A DNA stretch of 34,813 bases from JBLHKW01 sp047618565 (GCA_047618565.1 JBLHKW010000040.1:1-34813); one strand, 5' to 3'. Shown: positions 8,313-16,166, counted from the first letter of the stretch. Notes: generated from the letters alone by a model not told the origin. Numbers and translations are program-made.

Positions 8313-9686
8313 CTACTCGGCGGCTTGCGCGGCGGACTCGGGCCGTTTCCAGGCGTGGATCGCGTCCTCGATGTAGGACCGCAGCCCTTCGACCGAGACG
8401 CTATCCTGCTCCATCGAATCCCGGTGGCGCACGGTCACCTTGCCCTCGCTCGCGGTGTCACCGTCGATCGTCACACAGAACGGCGTGCCGACCTCGTCCT
8501 GGCGTCGGTAGCGACGACCGATGGCGCCCTTCTCGTCGTAGAAGACCGTGAATCCCGCGCGCCGCATGCTGGCCTCGACCTCGTGTGCGAGCTCCGGCAT
8601 GCCGTCCTTCTTCACGAGCGGAAAAATGGCCAGGGTGATGGGCGCGATCTCCGGGTGGAAGCGCAGGACCACGCGCGTGTCCTTCTCGAGTTGCTCCTCA
8701 GCGTAGGCGTCGATCAGGAAGGTCAGCGCCATGCGATTGATGCCGCCCGCGGGCTCGATCACGTAGGGCGTGTACTTCTCCTTGGTGTGCGGGTCGAAGT
8801 AGAGCAGGTCGGTACCCGAGGCCTCGGAGTGGCACTTCAGATCGAAGTCCGTGCGACAGGCGATGCCCTCGAGCTCGCCCCAGCCCCACGGGTACTCGTA
8901 CTCGATGTCCGCGCAGGCGCGGCTGTAGTGCGCCAGCTCGTCGCCCTCGTGCTCACGCATGCGCAGCTTGTCCGCGGAGACGCCGAAGTCCAGGTACCAC
9001 TGGAAGCGCTCGTTGCGCCAGAAGTCGTACCACTTCATCTCCTCGTCGGGCGGCACGAAGAACTCCATCTCGCCCTGCTCGAACTCGCGCGTGCGGAAGA
9101 CGAAGTTGCCCGGCGTGATCTCGTTGCGGAAGGACTTGCCGATCTGCGCGATGCCGAAGGGCGGCTTGAGGCGCGCGCTCTGCATCACGTTGAGGAAGTT
9201 CAGGAAGATGCCCTGGGCCGTCTCGGGCCGCAGGTAGGCGACCGAGGCCGTGTCCTCCACCGCGCCGATGCTGGTCTTGAACATCAGGTTGAACGAGCGT
9301 GCCTCGGTCAGCTCTCCGTGGCACTGGCCGGGCTGCTTGGACGGCTTCTCGGGGCACCTGGCCTCGTCCAGCTTGTCAGCCCGGAAGCGTGACTTGCAGG
9401 TCTTGCAGTCGATCAGCGGGTCGCTGAAGCCGCCCACGTGGCCCGAGGTCTCCCAGACCTTGGGGTTCTGGATGATGGCCGAGTCCAGGCCGACCACGTC
9501 GGCGCGCTCGGTGACCATGCGCTTCCACCAGGCGTCGCGCACCTTGCGCAGCAATTCCACCCCTAGCGGCCCGTAGTCGTAGGTATTGCCGATCCCGCCG
9601 TAGATCTCGGAGGCCTGAAAGACGAATCCCCGGCGCTTGCACAGGGAGACGATGGTGTCCATGAGGGTGGGCTTGGGCTTGGCCAT
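8313..9686 (-). CDS. glyS: Glycyl-tRNA synthetase, dimeric single-chain class II type
   Basis: This 457-residue enzyme charges tRNA-Gly with glycine in the cytoplasm. It begins MAKPKPTLMDTIVSLCKRRGFVFQASEIYGG and continues with NTYDYGPLG. Class II motif 2 is seen in FRNEITPG and FRTREFEQ, and the YVIEPAGGINR block and a C-terminal anticodon-binding domain (IAPITLAIFPL onward) follow. A CKTCKSRFRADKLDEARCP stretch near residues 93-112 looks like the metal-binding-type insert. This is the alpha2 form found in many bacteria, archaea and eukaryotes, not the two-subunit glyQ/glyS form. The gene is transcribed away from mqnC. A palindrome AACCGGTT lies at 9700-9707, 13 bp before the start codon. 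Confidence 0.96.
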   Translation of the reverse strand: MAKPKPTLMDTIVSLCKRRGFVFQASEIYGGIGNTYDYGPLGVELLRKVRDAWWKRMVTERADVVGLDSAIIQNPKVWETSGHVGGFSDPLIDCKTCKSRFRADKLDEARCPEKPSKQPGQCHGELTEARSFNLMFKTSIGAVEDTASVAYLRPETAQGIFLNFLNVMQSARLKPPFGIAQIGKSFRNEITPGNFVFRTREFEQGEMEFFVPPDEEMKWYDFWRNERFQWYLDFGVSADKLRMREHEGDELAHYSRACADIEYEYPWGWGELEGIACRTDFDLKCHSEASGTDLLYFDPHTKEKYTPYVIEPAGGINRMALTFLIDAYAEEQLEKDTRVVLRFHPEIAPITLAIFPLVKKDGMPELAHEVEASMRRAGFTVFYDEKGAIGRRYRRQDEVGTPFCVTIDGDTASEGKVTVRHRDSMEQDSVSVEGLRSYIEDAIHAWKRPESAAQAAE

Positions 9687-9763
9687 ACGGAAACTTGCTA
9701 ACCGGTTGGGTGTGGGAGCGATGATGGAAACGCGCGGAGTCTACCAAGCCTGCGCGCCCGACC

Positions 9764-9769
9764 TATAAT
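9764..9769 (+). promoter_or_regulatory. Perfect TATAAT -10 box, near-leaderless promoter of mqnC
   Basis: TATAAT lies only 9 nt before the mqnC ATG at 9779. With transcription starting about 7 nt after the hexamer, the mRNA would have a leader of only 2-3 nt. No Shine-Dalgarno precedes the ATG, which fits. No good -35 is visible at 16-19 bp spacing. Confidence 0.7.
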
Positions 9770-9778
9770 CTCTGGCCC

Positions 9779-11014
9779 ATGCTGAGCACTTCCGACACCC
9801 CGAGCCCGGCCCCCGTCCGGGCCCAAAAATGGCGCGCCCCGCTCGCCTCCCACGGCCGCGGGCCCCAGGTCCAGGCCGTGGCCGACAAGGTCCTGGCGGG
9901 CACGCGCATCAACGCCGAGGAGGGCCTGCTGCTCCACGAGCAGGCGGATCTGGCCACCCTCGGCCACCTCGCGGACCAGGTGCGCCAGAGGCTGCACCCC
10001 GCGCGGCTGGTGACCTACATCGTCGACCGCAACATCAACCCGACCAACGCCTGCATCACCGACTGCGGCTTCTGCGCCTTCTACCGCCGCCCGGGCGATG
10101 CGGAGGCCTACGTGCTCTCGCGCGACGAGATCTACCAGAAGATCCAGGAGACGGTCGACCTGAATGGACGCCAGGTGCTGCTGCAGGGCGGACACCACCC
10201 CTACCTGAAGACCGACTGGTGGTGCGAGCTGCTGTCCGACATCCGCGAGCGCTTCGAGACCATCAACCCGCACGCGCTCTCCGCGCCCGAGATCGACCAC
10301 CTCTCGATGCTCGACAAACGCCCGGTCGAGGAGGTCATCGCCGACCTGCGCGCCGCCGGCCTGGGCAGCGTCCCCGGTGCGGGAGCCGAGATCCTGGTGG
10401 AGCGCGTGCGCAAGATCATCGCACCCAAGAAGACCACCACGGACCGCTGGATCGACGTGCACCGCAAGATCCATGAGGCCGACCTGCGCAGCTCCGCGAC
10501 GATGATGTTCGGTCACGTGGAGACGCCGGCCGAACGCATCGAGCACTTCCAGCGCGTGCGCGACCTGCAGGACGAGACCGGCGGCTTCACCGCCTTCGCC
10601 TGCTGGAATGTGCAGCCCGACGGTGTGCCCGAGGAGCACATCTACCCGGAGCGCACCACCCCGGCGATCTACCTGCGCGTGCAGGCGCTCGCGCGCATCT
10701 TCCTCGACAATATCGTCAACATCCAGACCAGCTACGTGACCCAGGGAACGGCCATGGCGCAGGTCACCCTGCGCTACGGCTGCAACGATTTCGGCGGCAC
10801 CATGATCGAGGAGAACGTCGTCTCCGCTGCAGGCTGCTTCAACCTGGAATCGATCAAGACCATCGAACACGCCATCGAGACCGCCGGCTTCGAGCCTCGT
10901 CAGCGCAACTCCTGGTACGGCATCGAGGACGAGCGCCATACCGGCGCGCGCGGCCCCATGAACCGGGACGAGGCCTTGCCGCAGCAACCCCGCAAAGAGA
11001 CAAATCAGGCATGA
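9779..11014 (+). CDS. mqnC: Cyclic dehypoxanthine futalosine synthase (radical SAM)
   Basis: At 411 residues this radical SAM enzyme converts dehypoxanthine futalosine to the cyclic form in the futalosine menaquinone pathway. The 4Fe-4S motif C-x3-C-x2-C is NACITDCGFCAFYR with Cys92, Cys96 and Cys99. The LLQGGHHP block is characteristic of MqnC, separating it from the paralogous aminofutalosine synthase and from CofG/CofH, which work with F420. The N-terminal 35 residues are a Pro-rich extension. It overlaps mqnE by 4 nt (ATGA), so the two are translationally coupled. Expression is probably from the near-leaderless promoter at 9764. mqnA is nearby at 15170; mqnB and mqnD are not in the window. 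Confidence 0.93.
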   Translation: MLSTSDTPSPAPVRAQKWRAPLASHGRGPQVQAVADKVLAGTRINAEEGLLLHEQADLATLGHLADQVRQRLHPARLVTYIVDRNINPTNACITDCGFCAFYRRPGDAEAYVLSRDEIYQKIQETVDLNGRQVLLQGGHHPYLKTDWWCELLSDIRERFETINPHALSAPEIDHLSMLDKRPVEEVIADLRAAGLGSVPGAGAEILVERVRKIIAPKKTTTDRWIDVHRKIHEADLRSSATMMFGHVETPAERIEHFQRVRDLQDETGGFTAFACWNVQPDGVPEEHIYPERTTPAIYLRVQALARIFLDNIVNIQTSYVTQGTAMAQVTLRYGCNDFGGTMIEENVVSAAGCFNLESIKTIEHAIETAGFEPRQRNSWYGIEDERHTGARGPMNRDEALPQQPRKETNQA

Positions 11015-12159
11015 CCCAGCACCTTGAGAGCCTGGCGCAGGCCGCAGGCATCCACGATCTGGCCGAGAAGGTGATCGCGCGCGAGCGCCTGAGCGTCGAG
11101 GACGGATTGCGCCTGTACGGAGCGGACATCCAGGCCGTCGGCGTCCTGGCCAACCACGTGCGCGAGCGCCTGCATGGAGACCTGGCCTACTTCAACGTCA
11201 ACCAGCACGTCAACTACACGAACATCTGCAACAAGCTCTGCCGCTTCTGCGCCTTCCAGCGCCTGCCCGGCCAGGAGGGCGCCTACGTCATGTCGCCCGA
11301 GGAAGTGGCGTCGAAGATCACCGACTGCCTGGGCTCGCCCGTGACCGAGGTGCACATGGTGGCGGGCGTCTACCCCAAGCTGCCCTACTCCTACTACCTC
11401 GACATCCTGCGCGCAGCCAAGAAGGCGCGCCCGGACATCCACATCAAGGCCTTCACGATGATGGAGATCCAGCAGATCGTGAAGCGCGCCAAGAAGCCGA
11501 TCGAAGAAGTGCTGACCGAGCTGGTCGAGGCCGGCCTCGGCTCCTGCCCGGGCGGCGGCGCTGAGGTCTTCTCCGAACGGGTGCACGCCGAGGGCTACCA
11601 CCTCAAGAACACCGGTGAGGAGTGGCTCGACATCGCCCGCACCGTGCACAAGGCCGGCCTGCGCACCAACTGCACCATGCTGCACGGTCACATCGAGACG
11701 GTCGAGGAACGCGTCGACCACCTCGACCGTTTGCGCCGCCTGCAGGACGAGACCGGCGGGTTCCAGACCTACATTCCGCTCTCCTTCCACCCCGCCAACA
11801 CGGAGTGGTCGCACCTGCCAGGCCCGACCGGCATCGAGGAACTGCGCGAAATCGCCCTCGGCCGCCTGATGCTCGACAACATCCCGCACATCAAGGCCTA
11901 CTGGATCATGCTCACGATCCCGATCGCCCAGCTTGCGCTGGCCTACGGCGCCGACGATGTGGACGGCACCGTGGTCGAAGAGAAGATCTACCACGAGGCC
12001 GGCGCCACGACGCCCCAGGAGGTCGAGCGCGAAGAACTGATGCAATGGATCCACGACGCCGGCCGCATCCCGGTCGAGCGCGACACCCTGTACAACGTGG
12101 TCTGGTCCCCGGACGAATCCCTGGCCCAGACAGGCGCCGCCGTCCCGGTCAGCGTGTAG
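11011..12159 (+). CDS. mqnE: Aminofutalosine synthase (radical SAM)
   Basis: This 382-residue enzyme joins the MqnA product, 3-[(1-carboxyvinyl)oxy]benzoate, to SAM to form aminofutalosine. The radical SAM motif NICNKLCRFCAFQR has Cys73, Cys77 and Cys80. Family blocks include HMVAGVYPKLPYSYY, GLGSCPGGGAEVFSERV and PLSFHPANTEWSHLPGPTG. Identity as MqnE rather than MqnC rests on the VAGVYP and PLSFHP blocks and on the partner gene upstream. The ATG overlaps the mqnC stop. The stop codon overlaps the ribosome binding site of the DinB gene. Confidence 0.93.
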   Translation: MTQHLESLAQAAGIHDLAEKVIARERLSVEDGLRLYGADIQAVGVLANHVRERLHGDLAYFNVNQHVNYTNICNKLCRFCAFQRLPGQEGAYVMSPEEVASKITDCLGSPVTEVHMVAGVYPKLPYSYYLDILRAAKKARPDIHIKAFTMMEIQQIVKRAKKPIEEVLTELVEAGLGSCPGGGAEVFSERVHAEGYHLKNTGEEWLDIARTVHKAGLRTNCTMLHGHIETVEERVDHLDRLRRLQDETGGFQTYIPLSFHPANTEWSHLPGPTGIEELREIALGRLMLDNIPHIKAYWIMLTIPIAQLALAYGADDVDGTVVEEKIYHEAGATTPQEVEREELMQWIHDAGRIPVERDTLYNVVWSPDESLAQTGAAVPVSV

Positions 12160-12171
12160 GAGGGTCCCTCC
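12159..12171 (+). promoter_or_regulatory. Ribosome binding site inside a palindrome before the DinB gene
   Basis: GGAGGG (12159-12164), T, CCCTCC (12166-12171) is a perfect inverted repeat ending at the base before the ATG at 12172. GGAGG is the Shine-Dalgarno. In RNA at least GGAG and CTCC can pair around a 5-nt loop, which would hide it until a ribosome finishing mqnE passes. The repeat is seen; the coupling role is inferred. Confidence 0.5.
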
Positions 12172-12693
12172 ATGAAGCCGCGCCCCCTGATCGACCAGCT
12201 CGAGAGCTTCCCCCTGATCCTCACCCCGGTCATCGAGGAATGGGCCACCGACGAAGCCCGCTGGCGCCCGGATCCCAAGGCCTGGTCCGTGATCGAGATC
12301 CTCTCGCACATGCTCTACGCAGAGATCGAGGACTTCCGCCCGCGCCTGCGCCAGACCCTGGCCGACCCCGACTCCTTCTGGAGCCCGATCGACCCGGAGG
12401 GCGTCATCCACGAGCGAGATTTCCAGAACGACGACCCGCGCGAACAGATCGCCAGGTTCGCCACCGAACGCGCCGATTCCGTGGCCTGGTTACGCTCCCT
12501 GCCCACGGACGCACCCTGGGAAAACAGCTACGCACATCCGTCCCTCGGACCGTTACGCGCCGGCGACCTACTGGCCGCGTGGACCGCCCACGACGCGCTG
12601 CACCTGCGCCAGATTGCACAACGGCGCCACCAGATCACCCAACGAGACTCGGCACCGTTCATCAGCGACTACGCGGGTCGCTGGCCGGGATAA
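12172..12693 (+). CDS. DinB-family four-helix-bundle protein
   Basis: This 173-residue protein matches the DinB/YfiT-like metal-dependent fold. The metal-binding His triad is visible as His46 in WSVIEILSHMLYAEIED and His140 and His144 in AAWTAHDALHLRQI. Members include thiol-dependent transferases (bacillithiol and mycothiol S-transferases, YfiT hydrolases) and many uncharacterised proteins, so substrate cannot be named. It follows mqnE by 12 bp and is probably co-transcribed, though a menaquinone role is not implied by the family. Confidence 0.85.
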   Translation: MKPRPLIDQLESFPLILTPVIEEWATDEARWRPDPKAWSVIEILSHMLYAEIEDFRPRLRQTLADPDSFWSPIDPEGVIHERDFQNDDPREQIARFATERADSVAWLRSLPTDAPWENSYAHPSLGPLRAGDLLAAWTAHDALHLRQIAQRRHQITQRDSAPFISDYAGRWPG

Positions 12694-12732
12694 CGGCGAC
12701 CCGCAACACGACGTACCGCGCCCCTGCCTTGG

Positions 12733-13074
12733 CTAGTCGAACAGCTCGTTCAGCGTACGGCCCGGCGGATCACTGCCATGGGGACGAGGGGAGAACGGAT
12801 CTCCCCCCGAGAGGACAACAGCTACGTCATCGTCGCTGAACTCGGAAAGCATCGCCCAGTAGACCCCATTGCTGGAGCAAGACCACCACGCGCCCGACGC
12901 CACAAGGTAGACGCAGAGCCAATGCCTCGAGTACCCAATGTACGAGGTGTGGCAGAACGTCGTGGGATCGCGATGAGCCATCTCGATGAACTCGTCCGCC
13001 GAAACTCTGTGCAGTGAGCTGCAGCCCATGAGTGGGATGGTCAGCACCAAGATGATGCACTGAATCCATCTCAT
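12733..13074 (-). CDS. Small Cys/Trp-containing lipoprotein of unknown function
   Basis: The ATG at 13074 is preceded by AGGA at 8-nt spacing and gives 113 residues. An in-frame ATG at 13083 is possible but has no room for a Shine-Dalgarno. The N-terminus MRWIQCIILVLTIPLMGC is a lipoprotein signal with Cys18 as the lipidated residue. The mature part has an acidic helix (SADEFIEMAHRDP), further Cys residues, an aromatic stretch (GAWWSCSSNGVYWAML) and a Pro-rich tail. No family is recognised. Codon usage is less GC-biased than that of the neighbours, suggesting a recent arrival. The frame stays open to a GTG at 13479, but the upstream part does not read like protein. Confidence 0.6.
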   Translation of the reverse strand: MRWIQCIILVLTIPLMGCSSLHRVSADEFIEMAHRDPTTFCHTSYIGYSRHWLCVYLVASGAWWSCSSNGVYWAMLSEFSDDDVAVVLSGGDPFSPRPHGSDPPGRTLNELFD

Positions 13075-13083
13075 GCCTGGCAT

Positions 13084-13471
13084 CCTGACCGCAGTCACGG
13101 CATTCAAGTATGTACGGGGCTGTGCGGGGCTGTACGGGGTGTGACCCGGCCGTTTTGGCCGATGCCCGTCGGATTTTGCTCTGGCTCGGTACATCCGCCC
13201 TGGCGTCACCAAGGCTCTCCCAGCTACCGGTTTCATCCAGTGTTTAGCTCCCACCAGCAGGTCGGCCAGTTCGGAGTCGGAAGATACTGAGCCAGGACAA
13301 CTCTCGCCGCGATCCGCCAATGGCGCCGCCCAACCATCAATAGCCAACGGCGGGTGCCAGTGGGACGGCGACTGTTGTCCTGACTCCGCATCTTCCCCCG
13401 GTAGTGCCTCTCCAGCCAAATACTTGACTGGAGCGACACTGCCGCACTCGGCTAAGTACAGAGTCAGCGGG
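13084..13471. other. 388-bp gene-poor patch with helically phased 10-bp repeats
   Basis: No convincing gene is seen. Three tandem 10-bp copies occupy 13111-13140 (TGTACGGGGC, TGTGCGGGGC, TGTACGGGGT), 37-66 bp upstream of the small lipoprotein gene. A short inverted repeat, CGGCC-5 nt-GGCCG, follows at 13147-13161. Base composition is visibly lower in GC than the flanks. Confidence 0.5.
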
Positions 13472-14206
13472 TCACTCACAATCGGCCCAGGTTGCGCCGC
13501 GCCTGCGCAATTCGTCGCAGGCTCGGAACGACCACCAGCCGGTGTCGGGTGGCGGGACCTCGAAACGTAGGCGCTTGTCCTGGGTCGGGTGATCGAGTTC
13601 CAGGGTGCGTGCGTGCAGCGCGATGCTGCGGTCGGGCAAGGGCTCGCGGGCGCCGTACTTGAGGTCGCCGAGCAACGGGCATCCGAGGCTGGCGGCGGCG
13701 ACGCGTAGTTGGTGGGAGCGGCCGGTGCGGGGCTGGAGTTCGAGCAGGGTGCCGGCCTTGCTCGTCTCGGCCTTGCGCCAGACGGTCAGGGCGGGTTTGG
13801 CGCCAGACGTGCCTGCGGACACGATCTGTACGTGATTGCGCTGGGTGTCTTTTTGCAACCACTGCTCGAGTTCGCGCGCCGTATCGCCCGCGGCCTCGGG
13901 TGCGTGGGCGACCACGCCCCAGTAGGACTTCGAGACGCGGCGCTCGCGCAGGGCCTCGGTCAGGCGTGCGGCGGCCTTGCTGGTGCGTGCGAAGCAAATC
14001 ACGCCGGACACGGGACGGTCGAGGCGCTGGACGACGCCCAGGAAGACGTTGCCGGGTTTGTCGAAGCGTTCGGCGATCCAGGCCTTGGCCTGTTCCAGCA
14101 GGCTGGCATCACCGGATGCATCCGGAACGGTCGGCATGCACGCGGGCTTCTCGACGACCAGCAGGTGGTTGTCGCAGTGGACCACACGTAATGCGGGATG
14201 CTTCAC
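13472..14206 (-). CDS. RluA-family pseudouridine synthase
   Basis: From the GTG at 14206 this is a 244-residue protein. It isomerises uridine to pseudouridine in rRNA or tRNA. The family blocks are DNHLLVVEKPACMPTVP at the start, VVQRLDRPVSGVICFARTSKAAA around residues 58-80 with catalytic Asp63, LLELQPRTGRSHQLRVAAASLGCPLLGD, and IALHARTLELDHP. The usual HRLD is QRLD here, a variation seen outside the catalytic Asp. There is no N-terminal S4 domain, so it resembles the short RluA/TruC-type members. It overlaps the upstream methyltransferase by 4 nt (GTGA), indicating coupled translation and a shared RNA-modification role. Confidence 0.9.
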   Translation of the reverse strand: MKHPALRVVHCDNHLLVVEKPACMPTVPDASGDASLLEQAKAWIAERFDKPGNVFLGVVQRLDRPVSGVICFARTSKAAARLTEALRERRVSKSYWGVVAHAPEAAGDTARELEQWLQKDTQRNHVQIVSAGTSGAKPALTVWRKAETSKAGTLLELQPRTGRSHQLRVAAASLGCPLLGDLKYGAREPLPDRSIALHARTLELDHPTQDKRLRFEVPPPDTGWWSFRACDELRRRGATWADCE

Positions 14207-15111
14207 GAGCGCGGTACTTCGAGGCCGCGCCACCAGCGTGCGCACAGGCCCGCGGGCAGGTAGCGGCCGTCCTGTCCCTCCTCGCAGAGGGCCAGCTCGC
14301 CGATGTCGGACTTGCCGCCTTCGAACATGCCGAGCAGGTTGCGCAGGGCGAGGGGGGTGAAGCCGATGGCGTAGGTCGAGAGGATGACGCAGGCGCGTTC
14401 GTCGAGCAGGTCGCGCACGGCCTCGAGCAGGGGCACGATGCCGGTCTCGAACTGCCACTTCTCGCCCTTGGGGCCGCGGCCGTAGTGCGGGGGGTCGAGC
14501 AGCACGACGTCGTAGCGCGAGGCGCGGCGCACCTCGCGCCGGGTGAAGGCCAGGGCGTCGTCGCAGATGATGCGCATGCCGTCGTCGGGCAGGCCGGACG
14601 CGGCGGCGTTGTCGCGCGTCCAGGCGATCGAGGCCTTGGAGGCGTCCACGTGGGTCACAGCGAAGCCAGCCTGTGCGGCCAGCACGCTCGCGGCGCCGCT
14701 GTAGCCGAACAGGTTCAGCAGCCGCGGGCGCTCGCCCGTGAAGCTTCCACGCAGGGCGCGCACGAACTCCCAGTTGCTGGCCTGCTCGGGGAAGACGCCC
14801 ACGTGCTTGAAGGCCGTCGGGCGCACGCGCAGGACAGCGTCGCCGTAGCGGCAGTCCCATTCGGGCTGAGAGCGGCGCAGCTCCGCAGCGGCGCCCTCGC
14901 GCGGGACCCAGCGGCCGCCGCGGTCCGATTCGCGCACGAAGGTCAGGTCGGCGGCGCGCCAGCGGGCGTCCTCGAGCTGGCGGCGCCAGAGGGCCTGGGG
15001 GTCCGGCCGACGGAGCACGACCTGGCCGAATCGTTCGAGCTTCTCGCCGTCGCCCGAATCCAGGAGCGCGTGGTCGGAAAAGGTCGGGTGGTAAAAGGGC
15101 TCGCAGCGCAC
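14203..15111 (-). CDS. Class I SAM-dependent methyltransferase, probably an rRNA cytosine methyltransferase of the RlmI/RlmK type
   Basis: The GTG at 15111 is the only start after an in-frame TAG; the protein has 302 residues. The SAM-binding motif LLNLFGYSGAAS is at residues 131-142 and the acidic VDASK motif at 155-159. The catalytic-type DPPHYGRGPKGEKW begins at 206. FxxYSGAxS plus DPPxxGRG is typical of the RlmI/RlmK group and the PF10672 family. It lacks the N-terminal PUA domain of RlmI. The target is inferred to be rRNA, supported by the coupled pseudouridine synthase, but not proven. Its -10-like TAGAAT (15121-15126) is 9 nt before the GTG, so the message may be near-leaderless. Confidence 0.82.
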   Translation of the reverse strand: MRCEPFYHPTFSDHALLDSGDGEKLERFGQVVLRRPDPQALWRRQLEDARWRAADLTFVRESDRGGRWVPREGAAAELRRSQPEWDCRYGDAVLRVRPTAFKHVGVFPEQASNWEFVRALRGSFTGERPRLLNLFGYSGAASVLAAQAGFAVTHVDASKASIAWTRDNAAASGLPDDGMRIICDDALAFTRREVRRASRYDVVLLDPPHYGRGPKGEKWQFETGIVPLLEAVRDLLDERACVILSTYAIGFTPLALRNLLGMFEGGKSDIGELALCEEGQDGRYLPAGLCARWWRGLEVPRS

Positions 15112-15169
15112 GGGTTCGGCATTCTAGACGAAAGTGCCGCGACGGCGTTAGTTGGTTTAGACTGCCGGC
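15112..15169. promoter_or_regulatory. Compact divergent promoter region between methyltransferase and mqnA
   Basis: Only 58 bp separate the two start codons. On the minus strand TAGAAT (complement of 15121-15126) stands 9 nt before the methyltransferase GTG, the same spacing as TATAAT to mqnC. On the plus strand TAGACT (15158-15163) stands 6 nt before the mqnA ATG. Neither gene has a Shine-Dalgarno. Both would give near-leaderless mRNAs if these are the -10 boxes. Confidence 0.5.
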
Positions 15170-15982
15170 ATGAGCAGGCCCTTGCGCGTCGGCAGTGTCC
15201 CCTATCTCGTCGGCCGGCCGGTCGACCTGACCCTGGGCGAGGAAGCGGACATCGAGTTCGGACGCGAGGAGCCCGCACGCCTGGTCGAGGGGCTGCGCGA
15301 GGGCCGCCTCGATGTGGCCCTGGTCAGCTCGATCGAGCTCTTCCGGCGCCCGGGATACAGCTACATCGCCGGCCCATGCGTGGCCGGGCACGGCTATGTG
15401 GGCAGCGTCCAGGTCTTCCTGCGACGGCCCCTGGGCCAGGTCGAGACGATCGCCATGGACCCGGCCAGCCGCACGGCGGCGACCCTGGTCCGTTGCATGC
15501 TCGCCGGTCGGGACGGCGGAGCGCCCCGTTACATCGAGCTCGAGCGCGGGTCCGACCCGGCGCGGGCCGAGACCGACGCCTGGCTCTCGATCGGTGACCG
15601 CGCCCTGCGCGACGTGCTCGCGCCGGACGCCCTGCCGGTCTTCAACCCCTCCGAAGAATGGGCCGCGCGCGAGGGCCGGCCCTTCGTCTTCGCAGCCTGG
15701 ATCATCGCCCCCGGCGTGGACATCGAGCCCCACCTGCCCGCCTTCCGCCGCGCCAGCGACGCGGGCCAGGCGCGCATCGAGGACCTTGCGCGCCAGGCCA
15801 GCGTCGACTGGAACATCCCCGAGGACGCAGCCCACACGTACCTGGCCCGGGAATGTACCTATGATGTGGGCTCGGAAATGCACGCTGCCATGCTGGCCTT
15901 CCGCGACCTGGCCGCCCCGCTCGGCCTGTGCGAAGCGGACCTCATCCCCGAGCCGGTAACCCTGTCCACCACCCATGCCTAA
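15170..15982 (+). CDS. mqnA: Chorismate dehydratase, first step of the futalosine pathway
   Basis: At 270 residues it has the size and fold features of MqnA, a periplasmic-binding-protein-like lyase that dehydrates chorismate to 3-[(1-carboxyvinyl)oxy]benzoate. The opening RVGSVPYLVGRPVDLTL matches the family N-terminus. LVEGLREGRLDVALVSSIELFR, a serine-rich dehydratase loop (DPASRTAATLVRCML) and WLSIGDRAL follow. With mqnC and mqnE 3-5 kb away it feeds chorismate into the same pathway. MqnD is a paralogous fold, but the length and N-terminal block favour MqnA. The 3' end overlaps the zinc-ribbon gene by 8 nt. Confidence 0.9.
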   Translation: MSRPLRVGSVPYLVGRPVDLTLGEEADIEFGREEPARLVEGLREGRLDVALVSSIELFRRPGYSYIAGPCVAGHGYVGSVQVFLRRPLGQVETIAMDPASRTAATLVRCMLAGRDGGAPRYIELERGSDPARAETDAWLSIGDRALRDVLAPDALPVFNPSEEWAAREGRPFVFAAWIIAPGVDIEPHLPAFRRASDAGQARIEDLARQASVDWNIPEDAAHTYLARECTYDVGSEMHAAMLAFRDLAAPLGLCEADLIPEPVTLSTTHA

Positions 15983-16166
15983 GTTGATCGACAAGGACAG
16001 CTGCCCCCACTGCGGGAAGGCCCTGCCCGACCCCAAACCGCGTATCTGCCCCGAATGCATGGGGTCGATCCAGCAGCGCCACCTGGCCCTGGGCTGCGTG
16101 TCCTCCGGCCCGGCCCTGGTGCTGCTCGGGCTGGGCCTGCACTGGCTGATCCAGCGCCCCTGGTGA
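15975..16166 (+). CDS. Small zinc-ribbon membrane protein
   Basis: This 63-residue protein starts with an ATG overlapping the mqnA stop region by 8 nt. It has a four-Cys zinc ribbon, CPHCGKALPDPKPRICPEC (Cys10, Cys13, Cys25, Cys28), then a short helix and one membrane segment (SSGPALVLLGLGLHWLI). The cytosolic ribbon plus single-span anchor resembles many unnamed bacterial zinc-ribbon proteins. The overlap with mqnA implies co-translation. A link to membrane quinone synthesis is only a guess from position. A shadow of another gene is unlikely because the four Cys are perfectly placed. Confidence 0.75.
   Translation: MPKLIDKDSCPHCGKALPDPKPRICPECMGSIQQRHLALGCVSSGPALVLLGLGLHWLIQRPW

Noticed and set aside
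13075..13479. N-terminal extension of the small lipoprotein to a GTG at 13479 overlapping the pseudouridine synthase stop
   Set aside because: The extension buries the lipoprotein signal, reads as non-protein-like and contains the tandem 10-bp repeats. Translational coupling cannot be excluded but is not favoured.
13472..16060. An 862-codon minus-strand open frame spanning the pseudouridine synthase, the methyltransferase region and mqnA antisense
   Set aside because: Only its last 244 codons are protein-like (the RluA-family gene). The rest is Arg/Pro/Ala-rich antisense to or out of phase with genes carrying clear family motifs; long stop-free frames are expected at this GC content.
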